From Patiria miniata (lineage: Eukaryota > Echinodermata > Asteroidea > Valvatida > Asterinidae), in NCBI RefSeq assembly GCF_015706575.1, contig NW_024037057.1, positions 248,001 to 312,000 on the forward strand: a DNA stretch of 64,000 bases. The letters run 5' to 3'. Under the pieces are notes generated by a model that did not search any database, had not been told where the DNA came from, and worked only from the letters and a program-made list of their open reading frames with translations. The translations under genes and the position numbers were made by a program. This document shows positions 36,301 to 49,082 of the stretch, in pieces (position 1 is the stretch's first letter; each line of letters begins with the position of its first letter).

Positions 36301-39300
36301 AGAGTTTTTAGTGAATTTTTGGTTTGGAAGTTTTTTAATTAACCAAATTTTAGCGTTTTTATAACGTGATGTTTACCTAATTACCTAATAATCACGTGAA
36401 CATAGAAATGTGCTTCCGGAAGGTTTTATAACTAGTGCGAATCGCGTTATGATTTCTACATATTCACTTAACCAAATGACGTGTTTTTGAACCGTTTCTA
36501 TATGGTATTTACAGATTATTTCGCTTTTGAAGCGCCAATACTTCTGGCTTTCAGGTACTACACATTTCCGGTGATTATAACGTTATTATTACCTATTCAT
36601 TATCTAGACTAGTTACCACTTAGTTGACGTAATTATTTGGTGTATATGACAAGTCATTTTTTGTAACTAAAACACCAACAGATTTGGTTCTTTAGTTGCC
36701 AGTAATTCATTAGTGATCCTCACGTTATTGTCTCCTTTTTTTACCTAGGCATCTTACTGCTCTACATAACGTTATTATCTAGTGTGTGTAAAAGGTTACT
36801 TTTTCGTTATTTAAAGACCAATAGATTAAGTTGTACAGTTACCAGTAATTCACTAGTGATCTTCACGTTATTATCTCTTGTTATTTACCTAGGCATCTTA
36901 CTGCTCTACATAACGTTATTATTTAGTGTGTGTAAAAGGTTTTTTTTTGTTTCGTTTTTTAAGACCAATAGATAAGGTTGTACCGTTACCAGTAATTCAT
37001 TGGTAATCTTCACGTCATAATGTCTTGTTATTTACCTAGGCCTCCTACTGCTCTACATAACGTAATTATCTAGTGTGTGTAAAAGGTTAATTTTTCGTTT
37101 TTTGTAAAGACCAACAGATAAGGCCCCCAAAAAAGTTTCCGGTTTCTGGTATGGAGCTTGTCCAGAAAGTGGTGCGGCGACGCGGCTTTTTTAACCTGTT
37201 TTTTTTTGTTTGGGCTTCAAATGTCGGCTGATGACTGCAAATGGTGCCCGACTAAACTTAGTGCAAATATTATGGGAGTCCAGAGAGGCCAAAAAAGCTT
37301 ATTCTCCATCATAACCCATCTAAAAACACGTTAAAATTGTGCAGCAGCAGGATTCCAGTCAAAGCAGTGAGTTTGGCGGTTTTGAGTCATCATCTTTCAT
37401 TGAATACAAACATTTTTCATTTGGCCGACGCGCATAGCTACGGCGACGCGCGCGCATACCAGAAAACGGAGACTCTTTTTGGCCCTAAGTTGTACAGTTA
37501 CCAGTAATTGATTGGTAATCTTCACGTTATTGTCTCTTGTAATTTACCTAGGCATCTTACTGCCCTACATAACGTGTGTATTTAACGTGTGTAAAAGGTT
37601 ATTATGTCGTTTTTTAAAGACCAATTGATTCGATTGTACAGTTACCATTAATTCATTGGTGATCTTAAAGAATGCAATTATTTAGTGTGTGTAAAAGGTT
37701 GTTATGTCGTTTTCAAAGACCAGTAGATTAGGCTGAACAGTTACCAGTGTTTCTCATTGGTGATCTTCACGTTATTCTGTCTTGTTATTCACCGATGCAT
37801 CTTACTGCCCTGCATAACGTAATTATTTAGTATGTGTGAAAGGTTCAGTTTTCGTTTTTTTAAAGACCAATAGATTGTTTTACTGTGACCTTGATTTACA
37901 TGTTGACCCGAGGTGGGCGTGGTAAACCTTGGGGAAGCAAATGTGTCTTTTTGGCCATGAACGATTTGCGTAACAGTGGTATGTTTTAGGATGTTTTTAT
38001 GTAGAGAATGTTATAATATTTTGCTATTCAAAGTCTAAAAGAAACTAATTTGCCAACAAAAACAAACAAAGCAAATACAATTTTTGAATACGTGCAAACT
38101 GTGACTACAGACGGCGGTGGTCGAGAGGCACATATGTACCAAGTAAGCACCTTCTTAGATTGGAGAAGGTGCATGATCAGAGGACCCAATCTCGTTTTAT
38201 GTGTATATTGTATACTAACCAATATACATTGAGTTTAATAATTATTTGCATAATAACCGATATTAATTGAGTTTTAGGAACCGCATTGCCGAACCGTAGG
38301 CATTGCTAAAATAACTAAACTGTATTAACAACGCGTTGGTAACGTGACTAGGAGTGGTTCAAAACGTGACAAAAGAACGAAGCAATAACGTGAATACCAG
38401 GTGTGCAAGACGCGATAAAAAAACCCGGGAGCAATAGGTATGCAAAACGTGATACAAGCACGTGCGTTTTTCGTTTCTTAAGCGTGATACAAGATTTATT
38501 AAAACGGGTATTATTACCGTGTTTTTAACGTGATTACAATCAAGTGACTGTGTAGACAAATCACATTAACGCTTTCACGCAGTTTTCACGCGTGGGCATA
38601 ACGTAATTCACACACAATTGGTAACGTAACCATGAGTCGTGCAAAACGTGAACACAGAGCAAACGATTCACGTATATAATAGGTGTGCAAAATCGGGTAA
38701 AAAAACGACAAATAACGTTTGTATTAGGTGTGCAGAACGTGATAATTCAACGAGCTACTAACGTGCGTTTTACGTTTTTGTTTAAACGTGATGCAGGATT
38801 GGGCAAATTGCGTTATTAAAACGGGTAAAATTACACATTGCAATCAAGGGACTGTGTACAAAATTTGCATTAACGCTTTCACGTGGTTATCACGCGTGTG
38901 CAGAACGTAACTTACACTAATTCGGTTACCTTAGACCGAAGTGATGTTTAAGTGATTTTCACGTTCCACTGTTTACTGGGATATTTTATAGATCGTCAGT
39001 TGCAGCGCATCTATTGAGGTATTTATGGGGTTTTATTCAACAGGGCACTACGGTTGAGTAAACAAAAACCTCAAAGGTGGCCACTGAATGCAATCGCTTT
39101 AACAGCCTTTTTTTTAATATCAACATTGTATTGTGGATCCGATTTCAAATTCGATTAAAAAATACGATTTTTCATGTTTTTTATACAATTTTTATACATG
39201 CGTGTATATTATTACAATGTGTATGCATTTAATTGATCTACAGTGTATACATTTCAACATTGCTCTAGTTTTTAAAAAGCCTGATCCAGTTTTTATGCTA

Positions 39301-42300
39301 TCATTTATTTCAGATATATAAGTATTTTTTTTTTTTTTTGGATACCTTATCAACTTTTTAAAAATATTTTATAATGCAGGTTCTCGTACTTTTTAGATGA
39401 ATCTCTTTTTATTTATATGTTTTATATGTATCAATACTGTTTAACTATTGTAAACCAGTCTCTTCAGACACATTATAGTGGCTGCCGATTGTTTTAATTT
39501 TTTTTTTTATAAACCAGAATAAGGATAATAATAATAGCAATAGCAATAATAATATTGGTTTTAAAGATTCAAACCTTCATTAGGCATCAAGAAGTAGTTG
39601 ACGACAACGGTCGACAAAACGAGACCACCAAGGATGAAGAAGGGAGTTCTAAATCCTGCAGCCTGGTAAGACATATCAGCAAAACTATTACAAATGTGTT
39701 TATTTGTTTGTTTGTTGTTGACTCTGTATGCAAACAACAGAGGGCGCCTCACTCCCCTCACCATTTGTTGAGCGAGTTAGGACTCTGGGAAGACGTCCTT
39801 TTCTTGGTACAATAACAAAAAATCACATTTAATAAAACGTTCAAGCAATTTGGCAACTTTACTTCAATCTAAAAATCTGATTAGAAGAAAGAATGTTTTT
39901 GGTTCCATCCAAGGCAAATATCATGTCACGTGTAGTTCTTTTAACGTGCAGCTTATTTCAATTGACTGGACATTATAGGAGGTGGTATTTACCTCTTCAC
40001 TATTGTTTTCTTTTTTTTGGGGGGGGGGGGAGGGGAACAGAAAACAACTGCACTCATTGCGTTAACTCATTAACTCCGATTGCAATTTTCCCATACTTAC
40101 GTTATACAGCAAGCCGCCTACGGCTGGCCCTATTGCTAAGGAAAAGCCGATAGTCGTCTCAACCAGACTCTGTTGATTTAGGAAGGAGGCACCAATGGAA
40201 ATAGCTAAGTTTACCTTGAGCTAAACAGGTGCTTTGAAGTGAAAACTTGCGTTCGGTGATTTTTGCTTTATTAATCAGCTATAAGCAAAGGCAAATGATT
40301 TACTCTATCTCAATTTAAGTCGTCACTTTTCTGCCGGAATAAAAGTTTACGTTTGCCCTTTGCAGGACTGAATATTTCAATACACATTCATAAATACGTA
40401 AGATAGTTCACCCATTCCTATTTTTCGAGAGCCCGTCACATGGCCGGTTTTCAACGGTTGATAAGAACCGGATGGCTGGTCTTAAATAATTTTCCAGTGT
40501 CACAAGAGAATTTAAAGTCCTATGAAATCTGGTGCCTTTTACAGTTATATTAATTTAACGTTCACAATCCTCACGTAGGCATGCGCAATACCACCAATGA
40601 GTCCATATACCATAATACTAAATGCACAATTACTGGAACAGCTGCGTTCTGCGCCACTCGCGCGCTACGCAAACTTCATATAGGGAGTTTTTTGGGGGTT
40701 TTTTACTACGACTTTCGAGAATTGACACACCATAATACAGTAAAGGGGGTCCAAAAACATGAAGTTAAAATGTTGATCAAAATCGTTGGGCATTTGTAAT
40801 TTTGGACTTGTTTTGACTTTTGGACCGAAACGTTTTGATTTTTTGACCGATAATGAAAATTACCCTAGACTTCGGCTTGGGTATAAATTATCAGCATCCA
40901 GAAACAAATAGGTCTTAAACATAGTGTTAAAAACGGCCAGGCACACTTATAAATGCACGCATTATTTCCTTTAATTAGTATGGTGGTCATCTTTTGGGTC
41001 ATTGTGATCCGGAAAAGTGTAATTTTGAACCGGGAAGAAATGTCGTTTTTACCCGGAAAATTATCAGGTCAAAATATGACTCGGATTCCGGGTCAAATCG
41101 GACGCGGGACCTTTCAAAGTGTAGTTTAGTTCCAGCGTCATCTCATTCGCTCAAATGTAATATAAGTGCCCATGAAAGTAACTTTTTATACCACAGCCTT
41201 GCCAACATCATCAGGGAATACAGAAGCTACGATGGCCGCTGATGCCGTCAGCGCAGCAGCCGAGCCAAGCCCCTCTAAAATGCGAATGGCGAAACTGAAC
41301 CCAGTGAAAGTAGCGTTTGTGGGCATGTCGATAATAAACCTGTGTTATAGCATAGGACAGAAAACAGTTAGTGCTCCCCCAGTTCTCAAAAGTAAACTGT
41401 AGCCCAATGGGCCTTATTGAATTGAAAGTGGAGTAAAATCGTTGGAACTTGGGCAGAGAATTGAGAGCAGGAACATTACTAAATAATCCAAGTGTGCTTA
41501 AACGAATAATTTACACTTCGTAATTAAATATTCCCTAATGTTTTAAACCAGATAATAAAAAAAATAGGTAAAACAAGGCTGCATAAATAGTCTGGCGCCA
41601 CCCCATTCAACAGTTAACAATTTATGAAATACACTTAGGGAACATGACAAAAATGGAAAAAATGGCTACCTCGTGAATACGGTCCATGAAGCAAAACAAA
41701 AAAGAGGAGAGAACATGAAGAGATTAATGCTCACCCGAACAGAATGTTACAACCTCCCGTGAAAAATGAACCGGCGAGAAATACGAAACGGGCACCAACG
41801 ATTGGTATCTAAGAAGCATATACATGTACATGTAATGTTAAAGTCAATGACTATTAGCAAAAAGGGGAAAATGAGCCGGTAGAGGGCGCTAACAACCAAA
41901 TAGCGCCATCTTTTGGCGAGTAGAGAACAAAGTCTTTGAAAGAAATGGTCGGTTTTATTTTTGTTCCTATAGACCTTTCTATGCTTGGTTGGCAAAATTA
42001 CGGGATGCAAAACTTTGAAATGTCCAACACTGCAGAAACGAAGAAGAGTTATTACAGAAAACCCAAATATGATTAGATTGTTGGAAATAAAGCGTCAACA
42101 CAATTCCTACACATTCTTTTTTTTAATGTGTATTGATGGCATTATGGGGCCTTTTTTTAATATGTTGCCAACCACGGCTTTAATTTATGCGCTTGCGACA
42201 GCCCATATAAAATGGCGCCAATATTTACAAACAAAAGAAAGGTCTACTGTTAGCCTACATTCCTCATTCAAAGATGTTGTAGATTAAACACGAGATATTT

Positions 42301-45300
42301 TGCGTTCCCCTAAATAATGTCTAATTGAATTTTTAGACCAAACAGGGACTTACCATTTTGCCTATTAGGGGCGATCCTATGCCGTATGACAAGGAAAATA
42401 CGCTGAACACCATCCCAATAACTGTCTGTGATATTCCCCTTTTCTTTGCCTGTTGCAAAGTGACAGGAAAACCATTTGATATAATGAATCCCTAAAAAGC
42501 GGATTTCATTCTTCAATCAGTGTATCTAAAAAAAAATGTGTTATTGAAGCTTGCATATGTTAACAGCAGTATGGAATAAGCCATTTGCGAGTTAAATTTG
42601 AATAAAATCTAGTACGCTGAAGTCAAATGGTTTCCACATTTCAGTTTTCTTTCAACCAGACCTTTGAAGTAGGAAAAGTATAAAAAAAAACTAGAGATCT
42701 ATGTCTGTTTGCAACAGAACATAGGGCTTTTCCGCATTATGATTTTTTTTTTATCAATAATACGTCTCTGACTATGCATGAACATAAAATCTGTCAAAGT
42801 TAGCCGAAAATCGGCTAAAACGGTCACTATGATCAGGATTTGACCTCAGCAACATGTGCGCTGCGGGCTGACTGACATACGATGTATGTGCGTATGTACA
42901 ACGTACGTGCATGTACATGTTCTGTACATTGTGGACGTCCTGTGCATGTTTTGTCAAAGTTAGCCGAAAATCGGCTAAAACGGTCACCGTGGTCAGGATT
43001 TGACCTCAGCAACACGTGCGATGCTTGCTGACTGACTGATGTGCGTATGTACAACGTACGTGCTTGTACACGTACATTGTGGACGTCCTGTGCATGTTTT
43101 AAAGCACAGGTATTGCCAACCTAAAGTTTTAAGCGTGCGCAAGGCATGTTCGAGTTCGCTTATTACCTCGAAGCTTTGATATGTTTTAGACCCACCCTTA
43201 AATCGACAATTAAAGTAAAAACTAATATAAAAACTGCCATGGTTGATTTTTCATGAATTTTCAAAGGAAAAAAGGTCTTTTCATTATAACTTCCGGTCTG
43301 ATGACGTCATACACCTAAAACTTCTCACACGTTCTAAGGGGGTCAAGGTCATCATATACGTCAATATTTAGGCAATTCCGACAAACTTCGCCACAGACAT
43401 CTATTCAAAATACATTTTTGATTTTTTTTTACCTGTCGCTAGAGGGCGCTCGAAGATTGCATGACGTCATCAGTAGATGATATGAAAATAACTATCAGCC
43501 AAAAGACTAACACCGTTAAAAGCAAGTTCATATCTATTACCACTTTTAAATAATAAGTAACTTCCGGTTTTGGCCTTTTTCGACCGGAAGCAAGGGTCAC
43601 GTGATTTCACGCACACCGAATAAAATAAAGACCTTAACCTATTCTATCACTTGACGGCAACAGAATGCTGCGGACGCGTACGGTTGATTTCTTATGCATG
43701 TTTAAATATTAAAAGAGTCACAATTTAAGTGCCCATAAATAAACACCGGATGATGTCATCATGACGTCATCATTGCACAGTGATGTTTGAATTAGGGTCT
43801 TTGCTTGGACAAAGATTGGTGTAAATGAATTACTGGCAAAGAGTCAAAAATGCCCTTTGAAGATCGACAATTTTTTTTTAAATTTCTGTGTACAAAGTCT
43901 TTGGGAAAAATTTAATATTCAAAAATCTATAATAAATCAGTCGATGACGTCACCATGACGTCAATCTTCGGGACACATCTTTGCTATAGGGACTATGCTT
44001 ATGCTAAGTTTGAATTATGTATGGCAAAGATTAATGCCAAAAGTGGCACTGAGAAAAAAACGCGCACAAAGTCAATGGCATTTGAAGTGGAACAAAAAGA
44101 AGAAGAAGAAGAAAGAAACTAGAGCTGTATGTCTGTTTGCAAACAGAACACAGGGGGGCTTTTTCGCACTTTACAAATATTTGTTTCGTTTGTCCTTTTG
44201 CAGTCACTTTTCAAAGTGCTTCATGCAGTTAAATGTTGTTCAAAACGCTTATAATAATTGCTAAAGTATATTTTTATCAAATGATGTCACTTGCCCTGCA
44301 ATGACGTCATCCTTAAGACCCTTCTCAATGCACATTTTGTCATTGTGATTTTGGTTTGAACCAAGTTTAATGTCAATCCGATGAAAGAAAGTGTGCAATT
44401 TGTGGAAACAGAATAAAATTATAAATATCTAAAAATAATAAAAACCAAACGATGACGTCATCGTGACGTCACTTTAAACTTTGTATACTAGTACCATTAT
44501 TTACCTACCCACTAAGTTTCATGACAGTCAGACCTTTCCTTATATGTATTTTGAAAAATCGCATTTTTATGACGTCATAATGATGTAAGATATTTTTTTC
44601 AAAATTTTGTGCAAATACCTTTTACCTAACAGACCAAATACACAAATAATTTTGAATTTTGCATGTTACGTTCATGAGATATGGCTAAAAGGTCAAAAAC
44701 TTCTAATATTCATATTAACTCTCCGGATGACGTCATCATGGCGTCACCTTTTTTTTTTTTTTACCTATAACACATCCCGGTCTAGCCACATACCAAGTTT
44801 CAACCCAATCAGACTTACAGTTCTGTAGACATAGGACTTCATAATATGCACGTAAATTTCAAAAATCAATAAAAAAAATTAGGTGATGACGTCATAATGA
44901 CGCCATAGTCTTGGCATAATTTTTGTATGAGGGTCTTCCTTGGCTGTAACATTGATGACGATTCCAGATTGCCAAGTTATAGAAATGGTGCCTTGAAAAC
45001 GTGTACAAAGTCAATGGGCTAACAAGTGTACAAAGTTAACGGGCTAAAAAAAATCCCACTGCAGAAAAATTGCACCTCTAAATTTGTAATTTGCCTTTGA
45101 ACTGAAGCATTTTAATGAAATATTACTTGATATTCTGACCCTTAGGAATATGTTCAATCGAATGACAGCGCGAAAAAAACTACGATTTATCTTTCCTTCT
45201 TATAGTAATTCTCGGCCGAAGTTCAGAACTACTCAGTAAAATATCAGTGTTGTATAGGAAAAGACTTGTGGAAAATCCCACTGCAGAGAAACTGCACCTT

Positions 45301-48300
45301 TAAATACGTAACATAGGTCTTTTCGGCATCATGATTGTTTTTTATACGTCCCTGACTATGCGCATGCATGAACATAAAATCTGTCAAAGTTAGCCGAAAA
45401 TCGGCTAAAACGGTCACTGTGATGTGGACAGGATTTGACCTCGGCAACACGTGCTCTGCAGGCTGACTGACATACGATGTATGTGCGTAACGTACGTGTA
45501 TGTAATGTACATACAGACGTTCTGTGCATGTTTCAGAGCAGAGGTATTGTCAGCATCATGTTTTAAGCGTGCGCAGGGCATGTCAGAGCTCGCTTATTGC
45601 CTCGAAGCTTTGAAATGTTTTAGACCTACCCTTCAATCAACATTTAAGGTAAAAACTAACATAAAAGCTGCCATGGTTGATTTTTCAGGAATTTTCAAAT
45701 GAAAAAGGGTCTTTTTATTAAAACTTCCGGTCTGATGACGTCATTCGCCTAAAACTTCGCACACGCCTTAAGTGGGTCAAGGTCATCATGTACACCAATA
45801 TTAAGGCGATTCCGACAAACTTCGCCACAGACATCTATTCAAAATACATTTTTGCAAATATTCAACCTGTCGCTAGAGGGCGCTCGAAGATTGTATGACG
45901 TCATTGGTAGATGATTTGAAGAATACTTTTAGCCAAAAGACTAACACCGTGGAAAGCAAGTTCATATCTATTACCACTTTCAAATAATAAGCCACTTCCG
46001 GTTTTGGCCTTTTTCGACCGGAAGCAAGGGTCACGTGATTGCACGCCCATTGAATGAAATAAAGACACTTACCTACTCTACCACTTGCCGGCAACAGAAT
46101 GCTGCGGACGCGTACGGTTGATTTCTTATGCATTTATAAATATTAAAGGTGTCACAATTTAATTGCCTATAAATAAACACAGGATGACATCAACATGACG
46201 TCATCATTCCACAATGCTGTTTGAATTAGGGTCTTTGCTTTGACAAAGAGTGGTGTAAATGAATAACTGGCAAAGAGTCGAAAATGCCCTTTGAAAAGTG
46301 ACATTTTTTTTAATTTCTGTGTCCAAAGTCTATGGAAAAAATCAAATATTCAAAAATCTATAGTAAATTAGTCGATGACGTCACCATGACGTCAATCTTC
46401 GGGAAACATCTTTGCTATAGGGACTATGCTTATGCTAAGTTTGAATGATGTATGGCAAAAATTAATGCCAAAAGTGGCACTGAGAAAAAAACGTGCACAA
46501 AGTCAATGGCATTTGAAGTGGAACAAAAAGAAGAAGAAGAAGAAGAAGAAGAAAGAAAAACTAGAAATGTGTTTGTGGACAAACACTGAGCTGTTTCGAA
46601 CGTTTTATTAATGACTGCCGTATTAGTTTCATCCAGGTCGAATGAACATGTACATGAATATTCTATACAAAAAGTGTCCATCCTATGTAAAAAAAAAAAA
46701 AAAAAACTATCTACGACCAGTACCTATCTACGACCTAACAAACCTTTTGCAAAAAAGAATTTCGAATTAACCACGTTCCATTGATGAGATATGAGTAAAA
46801 GGTCCAAAAATTGAATAATTCATATAAAATCACATGATGACGTCATCGTGACGTCACTGCAATCTTTGTCTATAACGCCTCCTGGAATATCTGTATATCG
46901 AGATTGAACCCAATCGGACCACAGGTTCTCTGGATATAGTGACTTAAACTATGCAGTTTTAGGATGACGTCATGTGACACGTGATGACGTCATGATGACG
47001 TCATGATTCGGCATACATCTTCAGATGGTTGTATAAGTGTGTGCCGTGTTTGAAGTCGATCGGACCGTATTTTATATAATTTTTGAAAAAATTGAAGAAA
47101 ATAGTAAAATTTGAAAAAATTCATAAAAAATCAGGTGATGACGTCATGATGACGTCATTTCAGATTTGGAATGCTGTTATCTATACCTACCTACCCACCA
47201 AGATTCATAACGATCGGACATAACCTTATATGTGAAACAAAAAATCACGTTTTTGATGACGTCATCATGACGTCACACATTTTACGAAATTTTGTGCATC
47301 TATCTATGACCTAACAAACCTGTTACGAAAAGAATTTCGAATTTACCACATTCCTTGTATGAGATATGAGTAAAAGGTCCAAAAATTGAATAATTTTAAT
47401 AAAATCACACGATGACGTCATCATGACGTTACTGCAATTTTCGTCTATCACACGTCCCGGAATACTTGCATACCAAGTTTGAACCCAATCGGACTTCCGG
47501 TTCTGTAGATATAGGGCCTTAAAGTATGCTCTTTTAGGATGACGTCACGTGACACTTGATGACGTCAGCATGACGAAAAGTTTCGGCACACATCTTTAGA
47601 TGGTGGTCTTAGTGTGTGCCAGGTTTGAAGTCGATCGGATTTGAAAAAGGTCCAAAAGTGCGTTGTAGAACGAAAACACGTGTTATCCTATAGGAAAAAA
47701 AATGGAAGAAAAAAAAAAAAGAGAAAAAAACTAGAAATTGTGGTTGTGGACAACCACAGAGCTGTTCCCAATATTGAATGTCTGTTGAACCAATAGACAT
47801 ATAAGTAGAGATCTATGTCTGTTTGCAACAGAACATAGGGCTTTTCCGCATTATGATTTGTTTTTATCAATAATACGTCCCTGACTATGCATGAACATAA
47901 AATCTGTCAAAGTTAGCCGAAAATCGGCTAAAACGGTCACTGTGGACAGGATTCGACCTCAGCAACACGTGCGCTGCGGGCTGACTGACATACGATATGT
48001 ACAACGTACGTGCATGTACATGTACATTATGGACGTCCTGTGCATGTTTTAAAGCAGAAGTATTGTCAACCTGAAGTTTGAAGCATGCGCAGGGCATGTC
48101 CGAGTTTGCTTATTGCCTCGAAGCTTTGAAATGTTTTAGACCTACCCTTAAAAAGACAATTAAAGTAAAAACTAATAAAAAACTGCTGGTTGATTTTTCA
48201 GGAATTTTCAAAGGAAAAAGGGTCTTTTCAATATAACTTCCAGTCTGATGACGTCATATACCTAAAACTTCGCACACCTGTTAAGTGGGTCAAGGTCATT

Positions 48301-49050
48301 ATATACACCAATATTTAGGCGATTCCGACAAACTTCGCCACAGACATCTATTCAAAATACATTTTTGAAAATTTTCAACCTGTCGCTAGGGGGCGCTCGA
48401 AGATTGCATGACGTCATCGGTAGATGATTTGAAGAATACTATTAGTCAAGAGACTAACACCGTTGAAAGCAAGTTCATATCTATTACCACTTTTAAATAA
48501 TAAGCCACTTCCGGTTTTGGCCTTTTTCGACCGGAAGCAAAGGTCACGTGATTTCACGCACACTGAATAAAATAAAGACCTTAACCTATTCTACCACTTG
48601 CCGGCAACATAATGCTGCGGACGCGTACGGTTGATTTCTTATGCATTTTTAAATATTAAAATTGTCACAATTTAATTGCCTATAGATAAACTCCGGATGA
48701 CGTCATCATGACGTCATCATTACACAATGTTGTTTGAATTAGGGTCTTTGCTTGGACAAAGATTGGTGTAAATGAATAACTGGCAAAGAGTCGAAAATGC
48801 CCTCTGAAAATTGATATTTTTTTTTTATTTCTGTGTACAAAGTCTATGGAAAAAATTAAATATTCAAAATTCTATAATAAATCACGTGATGACGTCAGCA
48901 TGACGAAAATTTTCGGCATACATCCTCAGATGATGGTTAATAACTATGCTGAGTTTAAAGTTGATCGGATTTAAAATAATTGCCAAAGTTGCTTGTAGAA
49001 TAAAAACGTGTACAAAACCTATGAGAAAAGTGGAAAAAGAAAAAAAAAGA

Positions 49051-49082
<32 letters not shown>

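Noticed and set aside
36660-38930. A CRISPR array, from regular repeats
   Set aside because: The units are about 145 and 300 bases with no short identical repeat and unique-spacer pattern, and the setting is an animal intron.
42310-42516. A 68-codon - strand open frame as a gene
   Set aside because: It is a shifted frame over SLC18B1 exon 2. The true exon is 42354-42449 in another frame.
42981-43054. Apparent protein with repeated segments in the Helitron-like body
   Set aside because: The repetition comes from DNA-level duplication of the repeat body, and the frames are not shared between copies.
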